Shown here piece by piece: positions 7,556-16,363 of a stretch of DNA of 44,388 nucleotides. Each line of letters begins with the position of its first letter. Position 1 is the stretch's first letter. Below the pieces are notes generated by a model, which saw only the letters and a program-made list of their open reading frames with translations, did not search any database and was not told where the DNA came from. The stretch comes from Methanoculleus sp. Lineage in GTDB: Archaea; Halobacteriota; Methanomicrobia; Methanomicrobiales; Methanoculleaceae. The translations under genes were made by a program, and so were the position numbers. Where the stretch lies: the NCBI GenBank assembly GCA_018433835.1, contig JAHDQM010000041.1, positions 1-44,388 of the forward strand, in the 5' to 3' direction.

Positions 7556-8743
7556 TCAACATTTCTTGCGGCTTTTGAGCAGGCGCGCCTGCAGACCGAA
7601 GTAATTCGAGAACCCGACAGCGTGGTTCTGGTCGAGCGTCGTCGAGTCGAAGGAGACGAGGTCGTCCGAGTACAGCCCGGCATCCGAACTCCGGCCGAGC
7701 ACTTTCACGTTGCCCTTATAGAGGCCGACGTCCACGGTGCCGCTGGCCCGCTCCTGCGTCCTGTCGATGAACGCGTTCAAGGCGTAGAAGAGCGGTTCGT
7801 GCACGAGCCCCATGTAGGCGAGCTCGGACCACCTGTCGTCGACGATACGCTTGAACGCGAGTTCCGAGCGGGTCAGGACGAGGCGTTCGAGGTCGCTGTG
7901 CGCCGCGAGCAGGACGGTCGCGGCCGGGTGCTCGTAGATCTCGCGGGCCTTCAGGCCGAGGATCCGGTCCTCGACCATATCGTTGCGGCCCACACCGTTT
8001 CTTCCGGCGATCCGGTTCACCTCCCGAACCAGGGCGAGGCCGGGAAGCCTCTTCCCGTTGAGAGCGACCGGAACCCCCTGCTCGAACTCGATCCTGACCT
8101 CCTCCGTGGCGTCGGGAGCCTCCTGCGGCGACACCGTCCAGGCGTAGATCTCCTCGGGCGGGTGGAAGGCCGGGTCTTCGAGTTTGCCGCCCTCGATGCT
8201 CCGGCTCCAGCAGTTTTCGTCGATGCTGTAGGGCTTGTCCTTCGCCACGGTCACCGGGACGTTGTGCTCCTGCGCGTAGCAAATCTCCCATTCGCGGGTC
8301 AGGTTCATCTCCCGCATCGGTGCAATGATGTCGTATCCGGCGGACCTGAAGATGAAGTCGAACCGGAGCTGGTCGTTTCCTTTGCCGGTGCACCCGTGTG
8401 CGATCTTCGACGCGCCTTCCTGCTCTGCGACCTTCACGATCTCTTCGGCGATCAGCGGGCGGGCAAGCGCCGTGCCCATCGGGTAGCCCTCGTACGACCC
8501 GTTCGCCCTGATCGAGGGGAAGATGCAGTCGGCTACAAACTTCTCCCTGGCATCGATGGTATAGTGATTGTCTGCAAGCATCCGGCCCTTCTCGGTTGCC
8601 CGGGTAATCTCCTCCTCGGGCTGTCCCACGTCGACGGCAACGGTGACAATCTCGTCGAACCCGTAATGCTCGCGCAGGAGGGGGATACAGATGGAGGTGT
8701 CGAGACCTCCCGAAAATGCTAGGACGACTTTTCCCTTTTCCAT
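7556..8743 (-). CDS. argG: Argininosuccinate synthase
   Basis: Condenses citrulline and aspartate with ATP to argininosuccinate, the step after ArgF. The 395-aa length is standard. The N-terminal PP-loop [10 protein letters not shown] lies at about residues 8-17; [12 protein letters not shown] and the citrulline/aspartate-site segment [12 protein letters not shown] are present. The start MEKGKVV at 8743 has GGAG about 10 nt upstream and places the PP-loop as in homologues; the frame stays open to 8959 but that extension is not protein-like. The upstream leader holds a small perfect hairpin (CTGCCT-AAC-AGGCAG, 8772-8786). Convergent with the FMN-binding gene. Confidence 0.95.
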   Translation of the reverse strand: MEKGKVVLAFSGGLDTSICIPLLREHYGFDEIVTVAVDVGQPEEEITRATEKGRMLADNHYTIDAREKFVADCIFPSIRANGSYEGYPMGTALARPLIAEEIVKVAEQEGASKIAHGCTGKGNDQLRFDFIFRSAGYDIIAPMREMNLTREWEICYAQEHNVPVTVAKDKPYSIDENCWSRSIEGGKLEDPAFHPPEEIYAWTVSPQEAPDATEEVRIEFEQGVPVALNGKRLPGLALVREVNRIAGRNGVGRNDMVEDRILGLKAREIYEHPAATVLLAAHSDLERLVLTRSELAFKRIVDDRWSELAYMGLVHEPLFYALNAFIDRTQERASGTVDVGLYKGNVKVLGRSSDAGLYSDDLVSFDSTTLDQNHAVGFSNYFGLQARLLKSRKKC

Positions 8744-9145
8744 GGTACTGATCTCCGCGTTCCTGGTTCCCTGCCTAACAGGCAGTCTGGAGTAATCTAC
8801 ATTGGTTTGACCTTTCACCCAATAAAAGAAATGGTATGGACGGACGCACCGGCAGGAATCCCAACCATTCCCGGTATTTCCGGGTGGAGGGAGATGCCGG
8901 CGAGCAGGGGCGCAGAGGTGTAGGGGGCACCCGCAACGGCGGTTCCACGACCCCGGCACCTTTCTGCGCGGCCGGGATCCCCGGCGATCGCGATCCGGGA
9001 AAAATGAACGTTATACAAAGAATTATTGGCAAAACGGCATTAAATTGCGGGATAACGGACATCCTCCCGCCACACCACCAAATACCGTGCAAAATACAGT
9101 AAAAATTAAAAATCCTGCTATTTCTCGGCATTTTGCGAAACCCGA
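8744..9145. other. Divergent intergenic region between argG and the betaine transporter
   Basis: No gene is supported. On the minus strand it holds the probable argG promoter (CTTTTATTG-like element near 8820-8830) and leader with a 6-bp hairpin. From about 9000 it becomes AT-rich toward the transporter promoter. No modular repeat copy is present here. Confidence 0.4.
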
Positions 9146-9155
9146 AATTATAAAG
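9146..9155 (+). promoter_or_regulatory. TATA box of the betaine transporter operon
   Basis: AATTATAAAG is centred about 23 nt before the GTG at 9173, within a strongly AT-rich stretch; predicts a leaderless mRNA. Confidence 0.6.
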
Positions 9156-9172
9156 CAGATAAAATAGAAATC

Positions 9173-10432
9173 GTGAAGCTGGAGGGTTCCGTCATTTTTG
9201 AGAAGCTACCCACAGATAACACAACATCGCTGCAACCAATAATCAGTGTCAGGAGCCTGACCAAGATATTCGGGCAGAATCCCGAGACGGCGCTGGAACT
9301 CCATGGATCCGGCCGCTCGAAAGAGGAGATCTATAGCGAGACCGGCTCGACGCTGGCTCTCAATAGCGTCTCGTTCGAGGTCATGCCGGGCGAAACATTT
9401 GTCCTGATGGGGCTATCCGGGAGTGGAAAATCGACGCTTCTGCGCTGCATCAACCGGCTTATCGACCCTACAGAGGGCGAAATACGGATCGACGGCGAAG
9501 ATATCGTCGGGATGAGCCAGGAGGAACTCCGGGAGACCCGGCGGCGCAAGCTGGGCATGATCTTCCAGAGCTTCGCTCTCCTCCCGCACAAGACGGTTCT
9601 CGACAATGTCGCCTTCGGCCTTGAGATCCAGGGCATCCCGGCAGACGAGCGCCACAGGAAAGCCGAAGAAGTGCTCCAGATGGTGGGGCTCGGCGGTTAC
9701 GGGGCGAGCATGCCCGGCGAGCTCTCCGGCGGCATGAAGCAGCGGGTCGGGCTTGCCCGGGCGCTCACCAGCGACCCGGATATACTCCTGATGGACGAGG
9801 CGTTCAGCGCTCTCGACCCGCTCATCCGCAGGGACATGCAGGACGAGCTGCTGGACCTCCAGCAACGGCTCGGCAAGACGATCATCTTCGTCACCCACGA
9901 TCTCGACGAGGCCCTGAAACTCGGTGACCGCATCGCCCTGATGAAGGACGGTGCAATCGTGCAGATCGGCACGCCGGAGGAGATCCTGACGAGCCCCGAA
10001 AACGCCTACGTCGAGAAGTTCGTCGCCGACGTGGACCTGACCAGGGTTCTCTCGGCAAGCGACGTGATGCGCCGCCCCGAACCGGTTGCCCAGTGCACCG
10101 CGGGGCCGAGGGTGGCCCTGCACCTCATGGAGGAGCACGATATCCCGGGGATCTTCGTCGTCACCCGCCAGCGCCTGCTTCGTGGACGGGTGACGCTCGA
10201 CGACGCCGCCGAGGCCGTCAAGAAGGGAAAACAGATGGCCGATATCCTCATTACCGACGTTCCCGTCGTGGCTCCCGATGCCTCGCTCGGCGACATCATC
10301 TCGCTGATCGTCGAGAGCCCCTACCCTGTGGCGGTGGCGGACGACACGGGCAGGCTCAGGGGAGTCATATCCCGCGGCGCCATCCTTGCAGCTCTCGCAC
10401 GAAAAGGGGAGGATGCCGATGCAACTGCCTAA
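9173..10432 (+). CDS. opuAA: Glycine betaine/proline-type ABC transporter, ATP-binding subunit
   Basis: Powers uptake of a compatible solute (glycine betaine or similar) for osmoprotection; peripheral on the inner face of the membrane. 419 aa. Walker A GLSGSGKST is at residues 80-88, the Q-loop in IFQSFALLPH, the ABC signature ELSGGMKQRVGLARAL near 180, Walker B ILLMDEAFSALDP, and the H-loop FVTHDLDEA. The long insert before Walker A and the C-terminal pair of CBS-like domains (about 290-415) are the OpuA/ProV hallmarks; CBS domains sense ionic strength in this family. The GTG is preferred because no other start precedes the conserved RSLTKIFG and a TATA box sits just upstream. Overlaps the permease gene by 14 nt. 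Confidence 0.92.
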   Translation: MKLEGSVIFEKLPTDNTTSLQPIISVRSLTKIFGQNPETALELHGSGRSKEEIYSETGSTLALNSVSFEVMPGETFVLMGLSGSGKSTLLRCINRLIDPTEGEIRIDGEDIVGMSQEELRETRRRKLGMIFQSFALLPHKTVLDNVAFGLEIQGIPADERHRKAEEVLQMVGLGGYGASMPGELSGGMKQRVGLARALTSDPDILLMDEAFSALDPLIRRDMQDELLDLQQRLGKTIIFVTHDLDEALKLGDRIALMKDGAIVQIGTPEEILTSPENAYVEKFVADVDLTRVLSASDVMRRPEPVAQCTAGPRVALHLMEEHDIPGIFVVTRQRLLRGRVTLDDAAEAVKKGKQMADILITDVPVVAPDASLGDIISLIVESPYPVAVADDTGRLRGVISRGAILAALARKGEDADATA

Positions 10433-11261
10433 ACTGCCCGTAGGAGACGCCGTCGAAGCGCTCGTTGACTGGATCGAGAACTACTTCGGCTGGCTGCTCG
10501 ACGCCGTCAGTGAAGGACTGCGATTCCTCATCGGCGGGTTTCAGGATCTTCTGATCCTCATACCGCCACCCGTCCTGATCCTCCTCGCGACCGTGCTGGT
10601 CTGGTTCGTCACCCGGCGCGATATCAAACTGGCGGTGCTCACCGCGCTCGGCCTGCTGCTGATCTGGGACCTTCAACTCTGGGATCTCGCCATGCTCACC
10701 CTTGCACTCGTCCTCGTCTCGACGATCCTCGCGCTCGCGATATCGATCCCGCTCGGGATCGCGGCTGCAGGGAGCGACCCGCTGAACGCCGCGCTCCGGC
10801 CGGCCCTCGACTTCATGCAGACCATGCCCTCGTTCGTCTACCTCATTCCCGCCGTGATCTTCTTCGGCCTCGGGAGTGTTCCCGGGATCATCGCGACGGT
10901 CGTCTTCGCGATGCCGCCGGCGCTGCGCCTCACCAACCTCGGGATCCGGCAGGTGCCAACAGAACTGATCGAGGTTGCGGACGCCTTCGGCTCCACGCCC
11001 CGGCAGAAACTCCTCAAAGTGCAGCTCCCGGTCGCGCTCCCCACGATCATGGCAGGGATAAACCAGTGCATCATGCTCGCCCTCTCCATGACCGTCATCG
11101 CATCGATGATCGGGGCAGGAGGGCTCGGCTACCAGGTGCTCGTGGGTATCCAGCGGGTGGATATCGGTATGGGATTTGAGGCGGGGCTTGCCATCGTGAT
11201 CATCGCGATCACCCTCGATCGGATCACCCAGAACCTTGTGCCGCAGCATGAGAGCCGGTAA
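10419..11261 (+). CDS. opuAB: Glycine betaine/proline-type ABC transporter, permease subunit
   Basis: Integral membrane channel of the same transporter, 280 aa. It has about six or seven membrane helices and the EAA-type ATPase-contact loop (ELIEVADAFGSTPRQKLLKVQLP). The segments DFMQTMPSFVYLIPA and MLALSMTVIASMIGAGGLG are characteristic of the ProW/OpuAB permease family. Of two close ATGs (10413, 10419), the second is chosen because AGGGGAGG ends 6 nt before it, while the first abuts the ribosome site. The start lies inside the ATPase gene, so the two are translationally coupled. Confidence 0.92.
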   Translation: MQLPKLPVGDAVEALVDWIENYFGWLLDAVSEGLRFLIGGFQDLLILIPPPVLILLATVLVWFVTRRDIKLAVLTALGLLLIWDLQLWDLAMLTLALVLVSTILALAISIPLGIAAAGSDPLNAALRPALDFMQTMPSFVYLIPAVIFFGLGSVPGIIATVVFAMPPALRLTNLGIRQVPTELIEVADAFGSTPRQKLLKVQLPVALPTIMAGINQCIMLALSMTVIASMIGAGGLGYQVLVGIQRVDIGMGFEAGLAIVIIAITLDRITQNLVPQHESR

Positions 11262-11284
11262 CCAATCCCAATAGTATTTTCAAG

Positions 11285-11320
11285 GAGAATGAGTGGCCCT
11301 GCTCATCACCCCGCATTCTC
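11285..11320 (+). promoter_or_regulatory. Overlapping alternative hairpins after the permease gene
   Basis: GAGAATG (11285-11291) can pair with CATTCTC (11314-11320), or ATGAG (11289-11293) with CTCAT (11302-11306); the two pairings share bases. It lies 24 nt past the permease stop and may be an mRNA 3'-end structure. No T-run follows. Confidence 0.35.
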
Positions 11321-11407
11321 TGCCATACCGTCCAAACAGATGGCGGATTGTCGACGTATCGGGAATGGTTTCCCGGCTGCACACACTTTAAAATCAGGTT
11401 TCAGGAA

Positions 11408-11430
11408 GGTTCCGTTCATCAAACGGAACC
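11408..11430. promoter_or_regulatory. Perfect 9-bp inverted repeat before the binding-protein promoter
   Basis: GGTTCCGTT-CATCA-AACGGAACC. It lies between two TATA-like elements (CTTTAAAAT near 11386-11394 and CCTATATAATG at 11439-11449). It could be an operator or the end of the permease mRNA. Confidence 0.5.
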
Positions 11431-11438
11431 CGTAAAAC

Positions 11439-11449
11439 CTATATAATGT
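11439..11449 (+). promoter_or_regulatory. TATA box of the solute-binding lipoprotein gene
   Basis: CCTATATAATG predicts transcription from about 11468 and so a leader of about 190 nt before the ATG at 11662. It gives the binding protein its own promoter, separate from the ATPase-permease pair. Confidence 0.6.
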
Positions 11450-11467
11450 TAGGAGCATACGTTGAAC

Positions 11468-11661
11468 TGGTCAAAATCTGGCCTTTTTGCCCTGGGGTGC
11501 AGACACGCCAGGAGTGGCATGTACCGCCACCTCTGCTCTATGTCCGGTCTATCGGCGAATCGCCGTCCCGGACAGTTCGTGAGAACCCGGAACCCCACAC
11601 AGCCGGGTTCTGAATGCAATCTGCCCGCCTTCTGGCGGGGCAAAAATCTACAAGGTGAAAT
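11468..11661 (+). ncRNA. Highly structured 5' leader of the binding-protein mRNA
   Basis: Five consecutive stem-loops can be drawn: CCTGG-G-GTG/CAC-G-CCAGG (11491-11512); GTGGC/GCCAC (11514-11530); TGTCCGG/CCGGACA (11541-11574) enclosing CGGCG-AAT-CGCCG (11553-11565); AGAACCCGG/CCGGGTTCT (11582-11611); CCCGCC-TTCT-GGCGGG (11624-11639). The last ends about 10 nt before the ribosome site AAGGTGA. No coding frame fits. It does not match any riboswitch class I know; a cis-regulatory role is inferred. Confidence 0.55.
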
Positions 11662-12537
11662 ATGGTTCGAAAGATTGGAAGCCTGCTCGCACTGATGGGT
11701 TTAATCCTGATGCTCTGCCTCTTCTCTGCCGGCTGCACCGGTACGCAGTCGGCCGAGCCCAAAAAGGAGATCAGCATCGGCTACGTCACGTGGGACTGTG
11801 CCATAGCGAGCACCAACGTGATGAAGCAAGTCTTTGAAGAAGCAGGATACGACGTCACCCTGGTCGCAGTAGACGCGGGGCCGCTCTTCCAGGCGCTCGC
11901 CAACGGGGACGTCGACTTCACGACGACCGGATGGCTCCCGCATACCCATGAACACTACTGGGAGCAGTACGGTGACCGGATAGATTATGTCAATGAAAAC
12001 ATCCCCGCAGCGGCACGTATAGGACTCGTCGTCCCAACCTACGTGACCATCGACTCGATCGAGGAGATGAACGGCGTCTCCGATCAGTTCGGCGGCAGGA
12101 TCGTCGGCATCGAGCCCGGTGCGGGCATCATGACCCGGACCGAGCAGGCCATCGATGAGTACGGCCTCAACTACGAACTGGTTGCCAGCAGCAGTGCCGG
12201 CATGGCGGCGGAGCTGGGCTCCTCCATCGACAGCGAGGAGTGGGTCGTGGTGACCGGATGGTCGCCGCACTGGAAGTTCGGCCGCTACGACCTCAAATTC
12301 CTTGAAGACCCGAAGGGCGTCTACGGCGGAGCCGAGGACGTCGTGACCCTCGCGCGGCAGGGTCTCGCGACCGACGATCCGGAGGCCTACGGCATCCTGA
12401 CCCGATTCGAGTGGACCAGCGAGGATATCGCCTCGGTCATGACCGACATCGCTGACGGCACGCCCGAAGAGGAAGCCGCGAAGGCATGGGTCGATGCCAA
12501 CCCCGAGAAGGTCAATGCCTGGCTCGGGAGAGCATAA
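11662..12537 (+). CDS. opuAC: Glycine betaine-type ABC transporter, substrate-binding lipoprotein
   Basis: Captures the solute outside the membrane and delivers it to the permease. 291 aa with a signal peptide and lipobox FSAGC (Cys25), so it should be lipid-anchored. The mature part begins with KKEISIGYVTWDCAIASTNV, the usual start of the OpuAC domain, and keeps several Trp (TTGWLPH, VVTGWSPHW) of the kind that form the aromatic cage for quaternary ammonium groups. AAGGTGA lies 6 nt before the ATG. It is 400 nt from the permease gene with its own promoter and folded leader, so the binding protein is probably tuned separately. A T7 run follows the stop. Confidence 0.9.
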   Translation: MVRKIGSLLALMGLILMLCLFSAGCTGTQSAEPKKEISIGYVTWDCAIASTNVMKQVFEEAGYDVTLVAVDAGPLFQALANGDVDFTTTGWLPHTHEHYWEQYGDRIDYVNENIPAAARIGLVVPTYVTIDSIEEMNGVSDQFGGRIVGIEPGAGIMTRTEQAIDEYGLNYELVASSSAGMAAELGSSIDSEEWVVVTGWSPHWKFGRYDLKFLEDPKGVYGGAEDVVTLARQGLATDDPEAYGILTRFEWTSEDIASVMTDIADGTPEEEAAKAWVDANPEKVNAWLGRA

Positions 12538-12544
12538 CCCCCTC

Positions 12545-12551
12545 TTTTTTT
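12545..12551 (+). terminator. T7 terminator of opuAC
   Basis: CCCCCTC followed by seven T, directly after the stop codon; typical archaeal terminator. Confidence 0.6.
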
Positions 12552-12671
12552 CAGCTCGTGTTATACGCTTCGCGTACCCTGTTGGCTTGCTATCTGGCGG
12601 CCCCCACTCTTCCCTAGCACTTCTCCCCCGCCATCCTTGCAGGAGGATTTATGAAAGGGTTCGTGAGGTGA

Positions 12672-12738
12672 ACTCCCCTGTCTCCATCAGTGAAGAGATG
12701 TGTAGCCATGACGATACTGGGTGGAAAGCCGTATCCCG
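12672..12738 (+). repeat. Degenerate modular repeat fragment
   Basis: Contains CTCCCCTGTCTCCATC (the 3' side of the G/C core in full copies) and the right-end motif GCCATGACGATACTGGGTGG followed by AAAGCCGT. The hairpin array is absent. It lies 40 nt before a complete copy. Confidence 0.55.
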
Positions 12739-12780
12739 GCAGCGAGCCGGAACCCTGTTCATTCCCAGCATCTCCCCGTG

Positions 12781-13116
12781 CAGTGGACCGTGGTGGCCTG
12801 CGCACCTGACGGTGCTCGAACTCCGCCTGCCCCTTTGGGGCACGCATCGTTTATCGCCACTGGGGAAGGGGCCGACGGGGAGTGCGATGGGCGGAACGCC
12901 CGGAGCTCGACCACCGTTAGGTGGGGAGGGGGGTGCAGCCCCCCTCCCCTGTCTCCATCGCGTAAAACTCTCTCCATTCGTAGCCCCCACCCCGCCCGCG
13001 CTTCGCGCTCCTCCTCCACACCTACGGTGCTCCTGCTCCGGCCCCATGGCCCATCGCACCCCGCCCCAGGGGGGCGGGGGCAGTCATGGCGATAGCCGGT
13101 GGGAAGCCATGCACGG
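12781..13116 (+). repeat. Modular hairpin repeat, copy 4
   Basis: Starts CAGTGGACCGTGG and ends CATGGCGATAGCCGGTGGGA. On the left arm: GCACC-TGAC-GGTGC and TGCCCC-TTT-GGGGCA (12828-12842) in AACTCC/ATCGTT flanks. An arm in opposite orientation follows, with GGGCG-GAA-CGCCC (12889-12901). Then comes the core GGGGAGGGGGG...CCCCCCTCCCC (about 12923-12949), and a right arm with GGCC-CCAT-GGCC and CCCGCCCC/GGGGCGGG. It lies between the convergent opuAC and carB genes. Confidence 0.8.
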
Positions 13117-13169
13117 TTCCTCTCCAAAGTCTCCCCGTGCTTCCGGCAAGAGGCTAGGAAGTTCGATAG

Positions 13170-13176
13170 AAAAAAA
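13170..13176 (-). terminator. T7 terminator of carAB
   Basis: Seven A on the plus strand (T7 on the minus strand) 16 nt beyond the carB stop. Confidence 0.55.
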
Positions 13177-13192
13177 GTGCGCGAGGGGCGAA

Positions 13193-16100
13193 TTACGCCA
13201 GCCCGTGGTAGTGCCCAAGCGGTTCGAGGGTGACCTCCTCGCGCTTGATGGCGTCGATCGCCATCGCCGCTGCCCGCGCCGCCTGGAGCGTGGTGATGTA
13301 GGGGATGCCGTAATCGACGGCGGCCCGCATGATCTGGATGTGGTCCTGCCGGGACGCCTTGTCCGCCGGGGTGTTGATGATCAACCGGATACTGCCCGAA
13401 CGCATGGCATCGATGACGTTCGGGGACCCTTCCTGGACCTTCCTGACCAGGTTTGCCTCAACGCCGTTCTGGGTGAGGAAATCGACCGTCCCGCTCGTCC
13501 CGTAGAGAGAGAGGCCGAGCTCCCGGAGCTTCCGCGCGACCGGCAGGAGTTCCTCCTTCTGCTCGTCCGTCACCGAGATGAACACGTTTCCGGTCGTCGG
13601 CAGGGTGTTGTCCGCGGCGGTGCACGCCTTGTAGTAGGCACGACCGAAGTCGTAGTCAATGCCCATCACCTCTCCGGTGCTCTTCATCTCCGGCCCGAGC
13701 ACGGTGTCGACGCCGGGGAGTTTGTTGAAGGGCAGGAGCACCTCCTTCACCGCAACGTGTTCGATCTCCCGCTCGGCGATACCCATATCGGCAAGCTTCC
13801 TGCCGACCATCACCTTCGCCGCAATCTTCGCAAGCGCGATGCCCGTCGCCTTCGCGACGAACGGCACCGTCCGGCTCGCACGCGGGTTCGCCTCCAGCAC
13901 GTAGACGACGTCGTTTCTGACGGCATACTGGATGTTGATCAGCCCGACGACTCCGAGGCCGAGGGCGATCTTCTTCGTGTAATCGCGCACCCGCGCGACT
14001 ACCGAAGGCGAGAGGGACTGCGGCGGGATGACGCAGGCCGAGTCGCCGGAGTGGACGCCGGCCCACTCGATATGCTCCATGATGCCGCCGATCAGGATGT
14101 CGGTTCCGTCACAGACCGCATCGACGTCGATCTCGACGGCGTTCTGGAGGAAGGAGTCGATCAGCACCGGGTGCTTCCGGCTCACCCTGACGGCCTCCTT
14201 GATGTAACTCTCAAGTTCGGCCTCGTCGTGGACGAGTTCCATCGCCCGCCCGCCGAGGACGTAGGACGGCCTGACCAGCACCGGGTAGCCGATCTCCCCG
14301 GCCATCCTCCGCGCCTCCTCCTCCGAGTAGGCAGAACTGTTCGCCGGGCTCGGGATCCCGAGCCGGGTGAGGAGCCGGCTGAACCGGTCGCGGTCTTCCG
14401 CCGCATCCATGGCGTCGGGTGACGTCCCGAGGATCTTCGTAGGAAGGCCGAGGCGTTTGATCTCGGCGTCCAGCGGCACGGCCAGGTTCACCGAGTTCTG
14501 GCCGCCGAACTGGACCATGACGCCGTAGTAGTCGTCCTTCTTGAGGATGTTTATGACGTCCTCGAGTTGCATCGGCTCAAAGAAGAGCCGGTCGGAGGTG
14601 TCGGCGTCGGTAGAGACTGTCTCGGGGTTGTTGTTGACGATATGAACCTCGATCCCCTCTTCCTCGCGGAGCGCCATCACCGCGTGGACGGTGCAGTAGT
14701 CGAACTCGATTCCCTGGCCGATCCGGATCGGCCCGGAACCGAGGATCAGCACCTTTTTGGCGCCGTCCCGTGTCAACTCGCACCCCTCCTCCCAGGTGGA
14801 GTAGAAGTAGGGCGTCGTCGCCGGGAACTCGGCGGCGCAGGTATCGACCATCTTGTAGGTCGGCGTTCCGGAGAGGGCCGCAAGCTCGTCGACGGTCTTC
14901 CCCGTCAACGCCTGGAGATCTTCGTCCGAGAAACCGTAACGCCGGGCGGCCCTGACGTCCTCAGGCGCAAAAGCGGCCTGTAGTTTTCGCTCCAGGTCGA
15001 CGATGTTCTTGACCTTCTCAAGGAAGAACGGCGTGATGGCAGTGAGGTCGGCAACCTCCCCGACCGTGAATCCCTCGCGGAAGGCATCGAAGAGGCACCC
15101 GAACCGCTCGTCCGTCGGAGACGTAAGGATCATCCGGATCTCACTTGGGTTCGTGTGCCGCTGCATGTCGTTGTCGAGCGACCGAAGCGCCTTCTTGAAC
15201 GCCTCCTCGACCGTCCGCCCGATCGACATCACCTCGCCGGTGCTCTTCATCGCCGTGGTGAGCGTCCGGTCCGCGGACTTGAACTTGTCGAACGGCCACC
15301 GGGGCACCTTCACCACCACGTAGTCGACGGCGGGCTCGAAGGATGCCGGGGTAACGCCGGTCACGGTGTTCATGATCTCGTCGAGCCGGAGCCCGATTGC
15401 GATCTTTGCCGCCACCCGGGCAATCGGGTAGCCGGTCGCCTTGGACGCGAGCGCGGACGACCGCGAGACCCGGGGGTTCACCTCGATGATCCGGTAGTCG
15501 CCGTCCCGATAAGCGAACTGGATGTTGCATCCGCCCTGGACGTCGAGCGCCCGAATGATCTTTATCGCGGCGGTCCGGAGCGTCTGGAACTCGTCGTCCC
15601 GCAGGGTGAGGATAGGCGCGACGACGACGCTCTCGCCGGTGTGGATGCCCATCGGGTCGACGTTCTCCATGCCGCAGACGATGATGCAGGTGTCGGACGC
15701 GTCCCGCATCACCTCGAACTCGATCTCCTTCCACCCGGCGACGCTCTCCTCCACCAGGACCTGGTGGATCCGGGAGCGGGCGAGCCCGATCTCGATGATC
15801 CGCCGCATCTCCTCAGGCGTGTGCGCCACACCGCCGCCGGAGCCGCCCAGGGTGTATGCCGGCCTGATGATCGCCGGGAGACCGACCTCGCGGATCGCCT
15901 CGTCGATCTGGTTCATGTTCTCGAGGATCATGCTCTTCGGGACAGGTTCGCCGATGGCGTTCATCAGGTCGCGGAACTGTTCCCGGTCTTCTCCCCGGTA
16001 GATCGCCTCAAGCGGCGTCCCGAGGATCTCCACGCCCTCAAGCGCACCCATCTCCGCGAGCTCCGCGGTCATATTGAGGCCGGTCTGGCCGCCCATGCCG

Positions 16101-16363
16101 CTCAGGATCCCGTCCGGCTTTTCCTTCTGGATGATCTTTGCAATGAGTTCGGCTTTTAAGGGCTCGATGTAGATGACGTCGGCCATATCGGGGTCGGTCT
16201 GGATCGTTGCGGGGTTCGAGTTGATCAGGACGACCTCGACGCCCTCTTCCCGGAGCGCGCGGCAGGCCTGCGAGCCCGAGAAGTCGAACTCGGCCGCCTG
16301 CCCGATCTGGATGGGGCCGGAACCGATGAGGAGGACTTTCTTGATATGAGATTTCTTCGGCAT
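13193..16363 (-). CDS. carB: Carbamoyl-phosphate synthase, large subunit
   Basis: Makes carbamoyl phosphate from bicarbonate, ATP and ammonia delivered by CarA; feeds ArgF and pyrimidine synthesis. 1056 aa, full length, with the expected two homologous ATP-grasp halves. Each half starts with a nucleotide loop (LLIGSGPIQIGQAAEFDFSG and LILGSGPIRIGQGIEFDY), and each has a metal-binding segment ending in VNPRVSRSSALASK or ANPRASRTVPFVAK. The C-terminal ~130 residues form the MGS-like allosteric domain (FISVTDEQK to about TLQAARA). The ATG shares one base with the carA stop (TAATG), indicating tight coupling. The gene is single and unsplit, unlike in some methanogens. Confidence 0.96.
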   Translation of the reverse strand: MPKKSHIKKVLLIGSGPIQIGQAAEFDFSGSQACRALREEGVEVVLINSNPATIQTDPDMADVIYIEPLKAELIAKIIQKEKPDGILSGMGGQTGLNMTAELAEMGALEGVEILGTPLEAIYRGEDREQFRDLMNAIGEPVPKSMILENMNQIDEAIREVGLPAIIRPAYTLGGSGGGVAHTPEEMRRIIEIGLARSRIHQVLVEESVAGWKEIEFEVMRDASDTCIIVCGMENVDPMGIHTGESVVVAPILTLRDDEFQTLRTAAIKIIRALDVQGGCNIQFAYRDGDYRIIEVNPRVSRSSALASKATGYPIARVAAKIAIGLRLDEIMNTVTGVTPASFEPAVDYVVVKVPRWPFDKFKSADRTLTTAMKSTGEVMSIGRTVEEAFKKALRSLDNDMQRHTNPSEIRMILTSPTDERFGCLFDAFREGFTVGEVADLTAITPFFLEKVKNIVDLERKLQAAFAPEDVRAARRYGFSDEDLQALTGKTVDELAALSGTPTYKMVDTCAAEFPATTPYFYSTWEEGCELTRDGAKKVLILGSGPIRIGQGIEFDYCTVHAVMALREEEGIEVHIVNNNPETVSTDADTSDRLFFEPMQLEDVINILKKDDYYGVMVQFGGQNSVNLAVPLDAEIKRLGLPTKILGTSPDAMDAAEDRDRFSRLLTRLGIPSPANSSAYSEEEARRMAGEIGYPVLVRPSYVLGGRAMELVHDEAELESYIKEAVRVSRKHPVLIDSFLQNAVEIDVDAVCDGTDILIGGIMEHIEWAGVHSGDSACVIPPQSLSPSVVARVRDYTKKIALGLGVVGLINIQYAVRNDVVYVLEANPRASRTVPFVAKATGIALAKIAAKVMVGRKLADMGIAEREIEHVAVKEVLLPFNKLPGVDTVLGPEMKSTGEVMGIDYDFGRAYYKACTAADNTLPTTGNVFISVTDEQKEELLPVARKLRELGLSLYGTSGTVDFLTQNGVEANLVRKVQEGSPNVIDAMRSGSIRLIINTPADKASRQDHIQIMRAAVDYGIPYITTLQAARAAAMAIDAIKREEVTLEPLGHYHGLA

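Noticed and set aside
8772..8786. argG leader hairpin as an attenuator or T-box
   Set aside because: It is only a 6-bp stem with no alternative pairing or T-run; too little to claim regulation.
12494..14422. 642-codon plus-strand open frame
   Set aside because: It lies across a repeat copy and antisense to carB; the composition (Arg/Pro/Asp-rich) is that of a high-GC shadow frame.
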